From Planctomycetes bacterium RBG_16_41_13 (lineage in GTDB: Bacteria; Planctomycetota; Brocadiia; Brocadiales; Brocadiaceae): DNA of 15,010 bases. Below, in pieces: positions 1 through 7,446 of the stretch (positions are counted from its first letter, which is position 1; every line of letters starts with the position of its first letter). A program made the position numbers and the translations under genes. The stretch spans positions 714 through 15,723 of the forward strand of contig MHYI01000009.1 in assembly GCA_001828295.1 (NCBI GenBank). Reading direction: 5' to 3'. The notes under the pieces are model-generated. The model searched no databases. It saw only the letters and a list, made by a program, of their open reading frames with translations, and was not told the origin of the DNA.

Positions 1-732
1 GGCTTTTTGAAAAAAACAATTTGCAAAAGGGCGGATGTTTTCACGGTATTTAGCCTTAAATTAAGAGATATGCTGCAAAACGATTTCAGGAAGGTCGTTT
101 GTTTAAACCCCTGGCTGGATATTCATCAAATACCAAAAGAACCTAAAAATATCAGGCCGGAATTTGGTTTAAAGGAGGATGATTTTGTGGTTGGTCTTGT
201 CATGAGAATGCAGCACCACAGAAAATTCGAACTGATTGTTGAAGTCGCTAAAATAATAAAGGAATCCGGTAAAAATATTAAGTTTTTACTGCTGGGAAGG
301 GGTCCTAATCTGAATAAACTGGCGGTAACGCCGGTAAAGAAGCATAAATTAGAGGATAGTGTGATTTTCGGCGGGTACAAGAGACTGGATTATTGGGACG
401 CAGTACATTGCTTTGACGTAATGTTTTATACGGTTGCCGGTTCTGATGGAACAGCGAGGGCTTTAAGACAATGCCAGGCGTTGGGGAAACCTATTATCTG
501 CCTAAGGAGAGATTTTGTTGTGGAAATCGTCCATGACGGCATTGATGGGTTTGTGACGGGAGATGATCCAAAGGAAATTGCAGAAAGATTATTTGTCTTA
601 TATTCTCAAAAAGATATGCTTTTTGAATTTTCAAAACAATCTGCCGGTCAGGGGCGTAAATATGATCTGGAAAATGTTGGCGACGAAATATACGCATTAT
701 ATGAAGAATGTATAAAGAGCGCCAGGTCATAA
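1..732 (+). CDS. Glycosyltransferase family 4 (GT-B), 5'-partial
   Basis: This is the C-terminal part of a GT-B glycosyltransferase that would transfer an activated sugar in surface-glycan assembly at the cytoplasmic face of the membrane. The frame is open to the first base, so the TTG at 7 is not a credible start and the N-terminal acceptor domain lies off the window. What remains begins at the inter-domain region (ADVFTVFSLKLRDML) and continues with the donor-binding Rossmann half: GLVMRMQHHRKFELIVEVA, then KFLLLGRGP. Near the end comes the DGTARALRQCQALGKPII stretch followed by EIVHDGIDGFV, which matches the usual GT4 region that binds the nucleotide sugar. It ends 53 bp before the next glycosyltransferase, in the same direction, so it belongs to the same operon. 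The family call is firm; the sugar and linkage cannot be read from the sequence. Confidence 0.85.
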   Translation, partial: GFLKKTICKRADVFTVFSLKLRDMLQNDFRKVVCLNPWLDIHQIPKEPKNIRPEFGLKEDDFVVGLVMRMQHHRKFELIVEVAKIIKESGKNIKFLLLGRGPNLNKLAVTPVKKHKLEDSVIFGGYKRLDYWDAVHCFDVMFYTVAGSDGTARALRQCQALGKPIICLRRDFVVEIVHDGIDGFVTGDDPKEIAERLFVLYSQKDMLFEFSKQSAGQGRKYDLENVGDEIYALYEECIKSARS

Positions 733-785
733 AGGGTAAGAAGGATAGTTTTCTATGCGTTATAAGAAAGACGTGACCGGTGTTT

Positions 786-1673
786 ATGGCAAATAAAAAA
801 CCTCTGGTTTCTATTGTTATGCCTACCTATAACTGTGCGGCTTATTTGCCGGAATCAATTGAATCCATTCTTGCACAGACATACGATGCGTATGAAATTG
901 TTGTGATTGATGATGGTTCTTCCGATAACACGAAGCTGGTATTGGAGCCTTACAGTGAAAAGATAAGGTATATTGATTTAGGGCGCAATGAAGGACTTCC
1001 TACTGCAAGAAATCTGGGTCTTCAGTCGGCGAAGGGGGAGTATGTCGCATTTCTTGATGCTGATGATATCTGGATGCCGGAGAAATTAAAGATGTCTATT
1101 GACCAATTCCTGAAAAATCCTGATGCGGGGATGGTATATTCAAAACATATAAATATAGACTCAAAAAGCCAGTTTCTGGAAGGAAAGATCAGGAGAACAT
1201 TGCCATCTGGCAATATTTTCCTTCAATTATTTTTTGAACAAAATTTTATAATATGTTCTTCCGTTGTGGTTCGTAAAGAGGTGTTTAATAAAACAGCTTT
1301 ATTTGATTTTGAACTGGTAAACTGCCAGGATTGGGACATGTGGCTGAGAATTGCATTCTATTACAAAGCGATTGGCATAGACGTTCCGCTGGTGAAATAC
1401 CGGCATAGTTCCAAATCTCTCAGTAAAAACCGCGATAATGTCCTGAAATACCAGAAGGTGATCATTGATAAGATATATACTATGTTTAAAGATAGTGAGA
1501 ACGGCATTAGCGGAAAAATGTATAAAAAACGTCTTGCCGCACATTATGCTAAAATCGGCAGACATTATATGAGAACAGGCGATAAAGCAGCGGCAAGGGA
1601 ACATTTTCGTCTGTCGTTGAAGATGGACCCGATTAATATCAGAACCTTGAGATATTATTTTTTTCATTCATGA
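786..1673 (+). CDS. Glycosyltransferase family 2 (GT-A fold)
   Basis: A 295-residue GT2 enzyme likely to add one sugar to a lipid-linked glycan in the cytoplasm. Visible motifs are the N-terminal VSIVMPTYN strand (residues 8-16), VVIDDGSSDNT (39-49) for nucleotide binding, and the metal-binding FLDADD (89-94). A later NCQDWDMWLR segment resembles the catalytic-base region of the family. The last ~40 residues (GRHYMRTGDKAAAREHFRLS) look like a single TPR-type helical pair, seen at the end of some GT2 proteins. ATG 786 is preferred because the conserved region starts seven residues later. A GTG at 780 in the same frame is possible, and neither has a clear Shine-Dalgarno. Its end overlaps the next gene by four bases (ATGA), implying translational coupling. 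Substrate unknown. Confidence 0.88.
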   Translation: MANKKPLVSIVMPTYNCAAYLPESIESILAQTYDAYEIVVIDDGSSDNTKLVLEPYSEKIRYIDLGRNEGLPTARNLGLQSAKGEYVAFLDADDIWMPEKLKMSIDQFLKNPDAGMVYSKHINIDSKSQFLEGKIRRTLPSGNIFLQLFFEQNFIICSSVVVRKEVFNKTALFDFELVNCQDWDMWLRIAFYYKAIGIDVPLVKYRHSSKSLSKNRDNVLKYQKVIIDKIYTMFKDSENGISGKMYKKRLAAHYAKIGRHYMRTGDKAAAREHFRLSLKMDPINIRTLRYYFFHS

Positions 1674-2626
1674 ATGACCTGTGTATTATTATTGTCAACT
1701 GGAACACAAAAGACCTGCTGTTGAAATGCATTGCATCCGTTTATGAATCGGATACAGATTGTATTATCAAAATTTGTGTTGTGGATAACGGGTCGAAAGA
1801 TGACAGTGTTGTGGCGGTGCGTAGCAGGTATTCCGGAGTGCATATTATAGAAAACCAGGAAAACAAGGGGTTTGCCGCCGCGGTGAATCAGGCAATAACG
1901 GCTATTTCCCCAAAATATTACGTATTGCTGAATACCGATGCGATTTTAGAAAAAAATACGTTGCGGATATTGTATGCTTTTATGGAATCCCATAATGATG
2001 CGGGAATTGCCGGTGTTCAACTGTTAAAACCAAACGGCATGAAACAAAACAGTTTTGATAATTATCCCACCTTGGCTTCGGAGTTATTGAATAAAAGTCT
2101 CTTGCGATGGTTGTTTCCGGCTAAATACATGAGTAAGAAACGTGTTATCACGCAGCCCATCGAAATAGAATCAGTTATAGGGGCATGTATTATGGTAAGG
2201 AATGAGGCAATTAAAAAAATCGGCAAATTGGATGAAGGGTATTTTTTCTTTTTGGAAGAGACTGACTGGTGCTATCGCATGAAAAATGCAGGGTGGAAAG
2301 TGTGGCATGTCCCCGACGCCAGGGTGATTCATCTGGGGGGAGAGAGCAAGAGAAAAGCGCCGTGGCAATCGCAAATTGAGTATTGCCGGTCATTGTATCT
2401 TTTTTTTAAAAAGAATTATTCCCGTGATGTTTACATTACCTTCAGAATATTGTATGTGATGAAGATTTTATTCAATTTAATCATCAATAGCGCGGGGAAC
2501 GGCATTGTTATGTTTCTTAGCAGGAAGTTGAGATACCGGTTGACAATATATTACAGGCTTTTTCAATGGCATGTACTGTTATGTCCTGATTGGATGGGAT
2601 TACGGTCGGCAAAACCAGGTAAATAA
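1670..2626 (+). CDS. Glycosyltransferase family 2, rhamnosyltransferase-like
   Basis: A 318-residue GT2 of the WbbL/rhamnosyltransferase-like subgroup. Motifs in order: IIIVNWNTKDLLLKC (residues 6-20), VVDNGSKDDS (37-46), the NQENKGFAAAVN block (62-73), LLNTDA (86-91, the metal-binding DxD equivalent), GACIMVRNEA, and DEGYFFFLEETDWCYRMKNA followed by WHVPDARVIHLGGES. That last set is typical of enzymes annotated as dTDP-rhamnosyltransferases, although the subgroup also uses other donors. The C-terminal ~70 residues are hydrophobic or basic and may lie on the inner membrane. The start codon overlaps the stop of the preceding GT2 gene, so the two are made together. Sugar specificity is inference only. 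Confidence 0.87.
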   Translation: MNDLCIIIVNWNTKDLLLKCIASVYESDTDCIIKICVVDNGSKDDSVVAVRSRYSGVHIIENQENKGFAAAVNQAITAISPKYYVLLNTDAILEKNTLRILYAFMESHNDAGIAGVQLLKPNGMKQNSFDNYPTLASELLNKSLLRWLFPAKYMSKKRVITQPIEIESVIGACIMVRNEAIKKIGKLDEGYFFFLEETDWCYRMKNAGWKVWHVPDARVIHLGGESKRKAPWQSQIEYCRSLYLFFKKNYSRDVYITFRILYVMKILFNLIINSAGNGIVMFLSRKLRYRLTIYYRLFQWHVLLCPDWMGLRSAKPGK

Positions 2627-2662
2627 GAATTATTGAGGAATAGGCGGGCAAAACGACCATTG

Positions 2663-3997
2663 ATGAATACGAAAAATAGTAAATACATAAGTCAGGTATC
2701 AGAGTACGCATTTATTGCGTATTTTTTTATTTTAACATTTTTTCCTTACGGCGCTGATGTCATTAAAGTGATGTGTTTGATGACAATGGTTGGATGCCTG
2801 GCGTATCAGATGGTTCTTGAGAAACGGATTATCTTTGAGAAAACAGCGCTTAACATACCCATTCTGGTATTTTTTATTTATCTGATAATAGCATCAATTT
2901 TTTCAAAAAATACAAAATATTGTTTTGAAACACTATTGCATGACTATGTCCCGTACTTCATCATCTTTTTTTGTATGGTCAATACAATACACAGTATTGA
3001 GCAAGTGAAACGCATAATAAAGGCAATGCTTATTATCTGTGGGTTGGTATGTGGATATGGTTTGTACGGGTATTATACGGGAATTGCCGTAAGGGATGAC
3101 AGGTTAATTGCAACATTTAAGTATCACTCAAGGATTGCAAAATATATTTCATTGTTCCTGCCGATTGCTATTTGCCTGTTTTTTTATTACAGAAGCATAT
3201 TTGTTAGGTTTTGGCTTGGATGTCTTGTATTTGTAAGCGGATATGCAATAGTTCTGACAATGAGCAGGGCAAGCTGGTTCGCAAATATGGTTGCTGTGAT
3301 TTATATAGCGTTCATGTTGAAAAAAAAGTATTTGCTCATTGCGATAATTGTGCTGTGTCCTTTATTGTTGGTGCTTTTACCATCAAAATATTCCATGCAC
3401 GCCAAAACCATCACGCAATATGATAAATTCTTTTCGTCGAACAAGATTCTTGGAGAAAGGTTGATGTGCTGGAAGGCGTCAATTGCTATTATTCTTGATC
3501 ATCCGTTGCTGGGGATAGGGCCAGGAAAAAGAAACTTCAGGGATATATATGAAACATACAGAAAGGAGATTAGGGAAAAAGAAAAGAAATCTCTTGGGGA
3601 TACTCCTGCGAAGACTGTTAAGAAGAAAAAGAGTGTGAAGCCGAAAAAAGCGCAAAAAGTTGAAGGTCTTTCGCATGCGCATAATATTATACTGCATATG
3701 TGGGTGGAAACGGGGATATTTGGATTGGCGATCTTCCTATGGATGTTTACCATAATATTTTATAGAACAATAAAAACGATAAAATCAATTGCAGAAAATA
3801 GATTCGAAAAAATGCTGCTTGTGGGTGTTTCGGCTGGTCTTGTTTCGCTAATTTCCCACGGATTAACTGATATTTTCTGGAAAACCCCTGAATCCTTATT
3901 TCTTTGGCAGGTTATCGGTGTGTTGTTTCTTATTATTCAATTAGAGGGAAACAGAAAAAGAAAGGATATTTTAAGTAGTTATTCAGGGAATAGCTAA
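2663..3997 (+). CDS. O-antigen ligase / polymerase (Wzy_C family membrane protein)
   Basis: A polytopic membrane protein of 444 residues from ATG 2663, or ten more from a TTG at 2633; ATG is preferred because hydrophobic sequence follows soon after. About ten to twelve hydrophobic segments are visible. Family hallmarks are TMSRASWFANM followed by a membrane segment, then a long periplasmic loop with LGERLMCWKASIAI, DHPLLGIGPG and LSHAHNIILHMWVETGIFGL. The HAHN...ETG signature is the Wzy_C/WaaL motif. Proteins of this family either ligate lipid-linked glycan to an acceptor (lipid A core or protein) or polymerise repeat units in the periplasm, and sequence alone does not separate these. The periplasmic loop carries an unusually lysine-rich insert at residues ~300-335. 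It follows the rhamnosyltransferase-like gene closely and is the last gene of the glycan operon in the window. Confidence 0.85.
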   Translation: MNTKNSKYISQVSEYAFIAYFFILTFFPYGADVIKVMCLMTMVGCLAYQMVLEKRIIFEKTALNIPILVFFIYLIIASIFSKNTKYCFETLLHDYVPYFIIFFCMVNTIHSIEQVKRIIKAMLIICGLVCGYGLYGYYTGIAVRDDRLIATFKYHSRIAKYISLFLPIAICLFFYYRSIFVRFWLGCLVFVSGYAIVLTMSRASWFANMVAVIYIAFMLKKKYLLIAIIVLCPLLLVLLPSKYSMHAKTITQYDKFFSSNKILGERLMCWKASIAIILDHPLLGIGPGKRNFRDIYETYRKEIREKEKKSLGDTPAKTVKKKKSVKPKKAQKVEGLSHAHNIILHMWVETGIFGLAIFLWMFTIIFYRTIKTIKSIAENRFEKMLLVGVSAGLVSLISHGLTDIFWKTPESLFLWQVIGVLFLIIQLEGNRKRKDILSSYSGNS

Positions 3998-4028
3998 GAC
4001 TATGCTGTTAATGAAGAACACATTTCCC

Positions 4029-4105
4029 GAACCGAAAAAGGAGGAAGACTATGCGAGTTAAATCCTCATGATGGTTTATTTTTATTGACAGAAAAAATAT
4101 TGTCT
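4029..4105. repeat. 77-bp direct repeat, upstream copy (DR1)
   Basis: Identical to 4681-4757 except at the 12th base (G here, T there). Homology stops sharply at both ends. The copies bracket the DUF6883/DUF4926 gene pair with a repeat period of 652 bp. In this copy the TTGACA at 4085-4090 is not followed by a recognisable -10, because the match ends at 4105. The repeat contains an AAGGAGG-like Shine-Dalgarno ahead of a six-codon frame (ATG 4051, TGA 4069-4071) and, in another frame, the tail of a short ORF ending EEDYAS. Confidence 0.95.
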
Positions 4106-4128
4106 ACATCCGCAAAATCCTTTTTTAA

Positions 4129-4359
4129 TCAAGAGACAGCAAGTTCTCTAACATGGGTGATGTCCCTTTTACTAACTGCTCGTATTTGAGATGAAAGCAA
4201 AGTTGTAACAGCAACTGTTCCACCGTCAAGTGTCATAAATTCGACTTCAAATGCTTCACCTTGACGATGAATGTGAATAACCGTACCGACATCACCAGCC
4301 TGTAAACCATCCTCCGATAAGTCTTTCAACAAAACAATTCGATCATGCTCTTTTATCAT
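4129..4359 (-). CDS. DUF4926-like small protein, partner of the upstream DUF6883 gene
   Basis: A 76-residue protein resembling the DUF4926 family. It has a compact beta-rich core with LSEDGLQAGDVGTVIHIH (residues ~14-31), similar to KOW/SH3-like small barrels, then EAFEVEFMTLDGGTVAVTTL. The start is well supported: AGGAGG lies at 4365-4370 on the minus strand, five bases before the ATG, and overlaps the stop codon of the DUF6883 gene. The two are therefore translationally coupled, DUF6883 first. From memory, DUF4926 genes commonly sit next to DUF6883 or other small genes and are sometimes called antitoxin-like; no biochemical role is known to me. No catalytic motif is visible. It could be a binding or immunity partner of the first protein. 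Confidence 0.75.
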   Translation of the reverse strand: MIKEHDRIVLLKDLSEDGLQAGDVGTVIHIHRQGEAFEVEFMTLDGGTVAVTTLLSSQIRAVSKRDITHVRELAVS

Positions 4360-4368
4360 GGTTTCCTC

Positions 4369-4671
4369 CTATTTTGGGTGTGCAGTAATCAATCTTGGCG
4401 TTGTAGACTGTTTTTCTATTATCCAAACAGTCCTTACATATGGATTGCGGCTATCTGGTGTTTCTAACAATCCATCTACACTATAACGTGTGCCATATTC
4501 AGATTCAACAATTTTTGCCACATTATAGGTTGCCCCGTGTTTGCGCAAAGATTCTGCTAATATTATCCAATTTTCCAGCGTGAAACCAAATTGAGAAAAA
4601 AAGATCGCTTTATTGCTCCCATCCGGATGTGATGTACACAACAAGTATTCCGTAATTTTCTTACGATCCAC
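4369..4671 (-). CDS. DUF6883-like protein, possibly toxin-like; 5' end at a repeat junction
   Basis: A 100-residue protein matching the DUF6883 pattern: KITEYLLCTSHPDGSNKAIF (residues 5-24) with FFSQFGF, a central AKIVESEYGTRYSVDGLL, and the C-terminal VRTVWIIEKQSTTPRLITAH. I infer, without proof, a small alpha/beta domain like those in toxin-type modules. The best start is GTG 4671; the frame continues open upstream into the direct repeat with no ATG. The two codons before GTG (Ala-Gln) would also fit the family pattern, so the natural N-terminus may have been cut at the repeat boundary at 4680. Ribosome binding is weak (AGG five bases upstream). The downstream partner follows nine bases later on the same strand. 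Its orientation is opposite to both flanking operons. Confidence 0.7.
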   Translation of the reverse strand: MDRKKITEYLLCTSHPDGSNKAIFFSQFGFTLENWIILAESLRKHGATYNVAKIVESEYGTRYSVDGLLETPDSRNPYVRTVWIIEKQSTTPRLITAHPK

Positions 4672-4680
4672 TTGTGCCTG

Positions 4681-4757
4681 GAACCGAAAAATGAGGAAGA
4701 CTATGCGAGTTAAATCCTCATGATGGTTTATTTTTATTGACAGAAAAAATATTGTCT
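4681..4757. repeat. 77-bp direct repeat, downstream copy (DR2)
   Basis: The second copy of the repeat at 4029-4105, with one mismatch (T instead of G at 4692). It lies immediately next to the 5' end of the DUF6883 gene. TTGACA at 4737-4742 lies inside the repeat, while the matching -10 (4760-4765) lies just outside it. This suggests that this copy keeps the original promoter-proximal sequence of typA. Confidence 0.95.
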
Positions 4758-4765
4758 GTAATAAT
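4737..4765 (+). promoter_or_regulatory. Probable sigma-70-type promoter for typA
   Basis: TTGACA (4737-4742), a 17-base spacer, and AATAAT (4760-4765, five of six matches to TATAAT). The spacer contains an imperfect palindrome, ACAGA (4740-4744) and TCTGT (4755-4759), which could be an operator. Transcription would start near 4772 and pass through the hairpin at 4811-4844 before reaching typA. Confidence 0.6.
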
Positions 4766-4810
4766 CTATCCAGAATAGTATTATTTAATACATAGGTAAT
4801 CTTGTTATAT

Positions 4811-4844
4811 GCCGCTTCGTTATTCGTAGCGGCTTTTTTATTTT
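4811..4844 (+). terminator. Intrinsic terminator-like hairpin in the typA leader
   Basis: GCCGCT (4811-4816) pairs with AGCGGC (4828-4833); two more C-G pairs lie inside, across a T-T mismatch. It is followed by TTTTTTATTTT (4834-4844). It lies between the promoter-like sequence at 4737-4765 and the typA start at 4897. It is therefore either an attenuator or the end of a short transcript, with typA then needing a second start site downstream. Confidence 0.65.
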
Positions 4845-4896
4845 GAGTTCACGAGAGAAGCATTGTAATGTTTCAATAAGAAATTTGAGGAAAAGA

Positions 4897-6747
4897 ATGG
4901 CAAAAACTGTAAGAGATAATGTTCGTAATGTAGCAATTATTGCCCATGTTGATCACGGCAAAACGACTCTGGTTGATCAATTGCTTAAGCAGAGCGGCAC
5001 GTTTAGGGTGAATCAGCAGATTCAGTATACTGAAAGAATCATGGATTCAAATGACCTTGAGCGTGAGCGTGGTATAACTATACTGGCAAAAAATACTGCT
5101 ATTAATTACGAAGGAGTGAAGATAAATATAATAGATACGCCAGGACATGCTGATTTTGGCGGAGAAGTGGAGCGGGTACTCAAAATGGCGGATGGTGTGT
5201 TGCTGCTGGTTGATGCGGCGGAGGGGGTCATGCCTCAGACCAGGTTTGTACTGCGAAAAGCCCTTGGTTACAATTTGAATCCTCTTGTTGTAATTAACAA
5301 GATAGACCGTCCTGACGCCCGTTGTCAGGATGTAATCAATGAAGTGTTTGATCTCTTTGTGGACCTTGATGCCAACGACGAACAATTGGATTTTAAAATT
5401 GTATATGCAAGCGGACGAAATGGCTATGCCAAATTATCGCTTGATGATGAAAGCAGCGATATCAGACCACTCCTTGATGCAATTATACAATTTGTTCCAA
5501 AACCGTGTTATGACACTGAATTCCCATTGCAAATGCAGATAGCATCGCTTGATTATAATGACTATGTCGGCAGGATTGGAATTGGCAGGATTTTTTCCGG
5601 CACAATTGCCACCGGCCAGCAAGTTGTCAGAATTGATAAGACAGGAAAACAATCCTTGCATAAGATTACTGAGATGTATGCGTTTGTGGGGTTATCAAGG
5701 GAAAAAACGCCGTCGGCAATGGCAGGGGACATTATAGCGTTAACGGGAATTGAGAATATTGACATTAGCGATACGATTACTTCTGTTGAAAATCCACAAG
5801 CAATGCCGTTGATACATATTGATGAACCAACCCTTTCCATGGTATTTTCAGTTAATAATTCTCCGTTTTGTGGTAAGGATGGAAAGTTTGTTACCAGCAG
5901 AAATTTGAGGGAGAGATTGTTTAGGGAATTACGTTCAAACGTTGCCCTTAAGGTGGATGAAACAGCTTCGCCCGATGCTTTTTGCATTTCAGGAAGGGGA
6001 TTATTACACCTCTCAATATTAATCGAAAACATGCGTAGAGAAGGATATGAATTACAGGTATCAAAACCGAAAGTAATTTATAAGGAAATAGATGGAAAGA
6101 GAATGGAACCGATGGAGTATGTGGTTATAGATGTACCAAAAGAAATGGAGGGACAGGCGATTTCTCTTCTGGGGGCTAGAAAAGGTGAAATTGTCAGCAT
6201 GAAGACGGAAAAACAATATACACATTTTGAATTTAAGGCGCCCTCGCGTGGATTAATTGGTTTGAGAAACCGTTTATTGAGTTCTACGCGGGGAGAGGCG
6301 GTTATGCATCATAATTTTTATGATTACGAGCCTTACAAAGGAGATATTGTGCACAGGACGCAGGGCGTATTAGTTTCTATGGCTGCTGGTGAGGTCACGG
6401 CATACGCTTTGGAAGGCTTACAGGACCGCGGAATAATGTTTGTTAAACCTGGTGAAGAGGTGTATGAAGGGATGATAGTCGGTGAACATTGTGAACAGAA
6501 TGATATTGTGGTTAACGTGATAAGGGAGAAGAAGGCTACGAATGTCCGACAGGCTACCGGAGAAAAAAGCGTTAAGTTGTCTCCGCACAGAGAGTTTTCG
6601 CTGGAGATGGCACTTGAATATATTGAAGACGATGAGCTGGTTGAAATTACTCCTAAAACATTTCGATTAAGAAAAAAATTTCTTACGGAGAATGAAAGGA
6701 GAACCACACGCAGACAACAGAACCCTGAAAAGGTAGCAATTCCATAA
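4897..6747 (+). CDS. typA: Ribosome-associated translational GTPase TypA/BipA
   Basis: A 616-residue translational GTPase that binds the ribosome at the elongation-factor site and supports 50S assembly and growth under stress or at low temperature in other bacteria. G motifs are complete: AHVDHGKTT (16-24), ERGITI with its threonine at 61, DTPGH (80-84) and NKID (134-137). Domain II, then the EF-G-like alpha/beta domains, follow. The BipA-specific C-terminal domain ends with [20 protein letters not shown] and FRLRKKFL, a family signature. The last ~20 residues (rich in Arg, Thr and Gln) form a short extension past the usual end. ATG 4897 is chosen because GAGG (4887-4890) lies six bases upstream and the family N-terminus aligns there. 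An in-frame TTG at 4843 would add 18 atypical residues and overlaps the hairpin tail. Expression may be controlled by the leader hairpin. Confidence 0.97.
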   Translation: MAKTVRDNVRNVAIIAHVDHGKTTLVDQLLKQSGTFRVNQQIQYTERIMDSNDLERERGITILAKNTAINYEGVKINIIDTPGHADFGGEVERVLKMADGVLLLVDAAEGVMPQTRFVLRKALGYNLNPLVVINKIDRPDARCQDVINEVFDLFVDLDANDEQLDFKIVYASGRNGYAKLSLDDESSDIRPLLDAIIQFVPKPCYDTEFPLQMQIASLDYNDYVGRIGIGRIFSGTIATGQQVVRIDKTGKQSLHKITEMYAFVGLSREKTPSAMAGDIIALTGIENIDISDTITSVENPQAMPLIHIDEPTLSMVFSVNNSPFCGKDGKFVTSRNLRERLFRELRSNVALKVDETASPDAFCISGRGLLHLSILIENMRREGYELQVSKPKVIYKEIDGKRMEPMEYVVIDVPKEMEGQAISLLGARKGEIVSMKTEKQYTHFEFKAPSRGLIGLRNRLLSSTRGEAVMHHNFYDYEPYKGDIVHRTQGVLVSMAAGEVTAYALEGLQDRGIMFVKPGEEVYEGMIVGEHCEQNDIVVNVIREKKATNVRQATGEKSVKLSPHREFSLEMALEYIEDDELVEITPKTFRLRKKFLTENERRTTRRQQNPEKVAIP

Positions 6748-6784
6748 CGATGCGAAGATTCGTTATGCAAATAATGTTTTGTTT

Positions 6785-6818
6785 AAAAAAAAGCAGGCTT
6801 TTCAGCCTGCTTTTTTTT
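6785..6818. terminator. Bidirectional intrinsic terminator between typA and the HU gene
   Basis: AGCAGGCT (6792-6799), loop TTTC, then AGCCTGCT (6804-6811), with an A-run before and a T-run after. The symmetric A/T tracts let it stop both typA (plus) and the converging HU gene (minus). Confidence 0.93.
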
Positions 6819-6852
6819 ACAATAATAGTTATAGTTAATGTATATGTATTTA

Positions 6853-7164
6853 TTACTTTTTTTTCATTTTTCCTGTTGAAGCGGAACCACATTTTGCTAC
6901 AACCTTTTTAAAATCTTGTCCTACGCTGAATTTAACAGTTTTGCTTGCCTTAATAGTAATAACTGCTCCCGTTTGGGGATTCCTTCCTTTTCGTGCTTTT
7001 CTTTCTTTTACTGAAAAGGTTCCGAAACCAATAAGACGCACTTCGTTCGATTTCTTTACACCTTGCTTGATGCCGTTCAATACAGCGTTTACCGCCTTTT
7101 CTCCGCAAGCCTTAGAAACACTACATTCATTCGCAACATACTCAACCAACTCCTGTTTATTCAT
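6853..7164 (-). CDS. HU-family nucleoid DNA-binding protein
   Basis: A 103-residue HU/IHF-family protein that bends DNA and compacts the nucleoid as a dimer. The alpha-helical dimerisation half is residues 1-40 (MNKQELVEYVANE and EKAVNAVLNGIKQGV). The beta-saddle follows with IGFGTFSVKERKARKGRNPQ (45-64), ITIKASKTVKFSVGQDFKKVV and the DNA-intercalating RNPQTG turn (61-66) with its proline at 63. The family is usually ~90 residues; here a tail of ~13 residues rich in Ser, Gly and Lys (ending KMKKK) follows, as in some lysine-tailed HU proteins. It has three cysteines (14, 20, 92), which is uncommon. The start is clear: AGGAGA at 7172-7177 on the minus strand, seven bases from the ATG. It converges on typA. 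Confidence 0.95.
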   Translation of the reverse strand: MNKQELVEYVANECSVSKACGEKAVNAVLNGIKQGVKKSNEVRLIGFGTFSVKERKARKGRNPQTGAVITIKASKTVKFSVGQDFKKVVAKCGSASTGKMKKK

Positions 7165-7232
7165 ACAACTTTCTCCTTTCTAAAAATATGGCGTATATAA
7201 GATAACCATAAGGACAAGCTAAAGTAGGGGTT

Positions 7233-7261
7233 AGAATACAGTAAATAACTTTCTGAATCAA
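7233..7261 (-). promoter_or_regulatory. Possible promoter of the HU gene
   Basis: On the minus strand, TTGATT (7256-7261), a 17-base spacer and TATTCT (7233-7238), each four of six to consensus. This would give a leader of about 60 bases before the HU start codon. Identified by eye only. Confidence 0.4.
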
Positions 7262-7446
7262 GCAATTTTTTGGGCATTCTGAAAAAATGTAAGTAGGATA
7301 TATTTGTGCAAACAAGCATAAATAGGGAATCAGCAAGGGGAATATTTTTCAGCTTAACTCGTTTCCAACATTTTAGCCGTTTGAAAATTGCATTTCAATA
7401 AATCAGGCTGCCTTTGTCAGCGACTTTATTCTGTTGTTGATCTTGA

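Noticed and set aside
4029..4757. The 77-bp repeats as integron attC sites around a gene cassette
   Set aside because: A GTTAAAT core-like string exists, but there is no matching RYYYAAC partner, no long foldback across the repeat and no integrase in view. The repeats behave as direct repeats only.
5562..6032. A 156-codon minus-strand frame inside typA (another lies at 6333-6770)
   Set aside because: They lie opposite fully conserved TypA coding sequence, have no ribosome-binding site and no recognisable domain, so they are antisense shadows.
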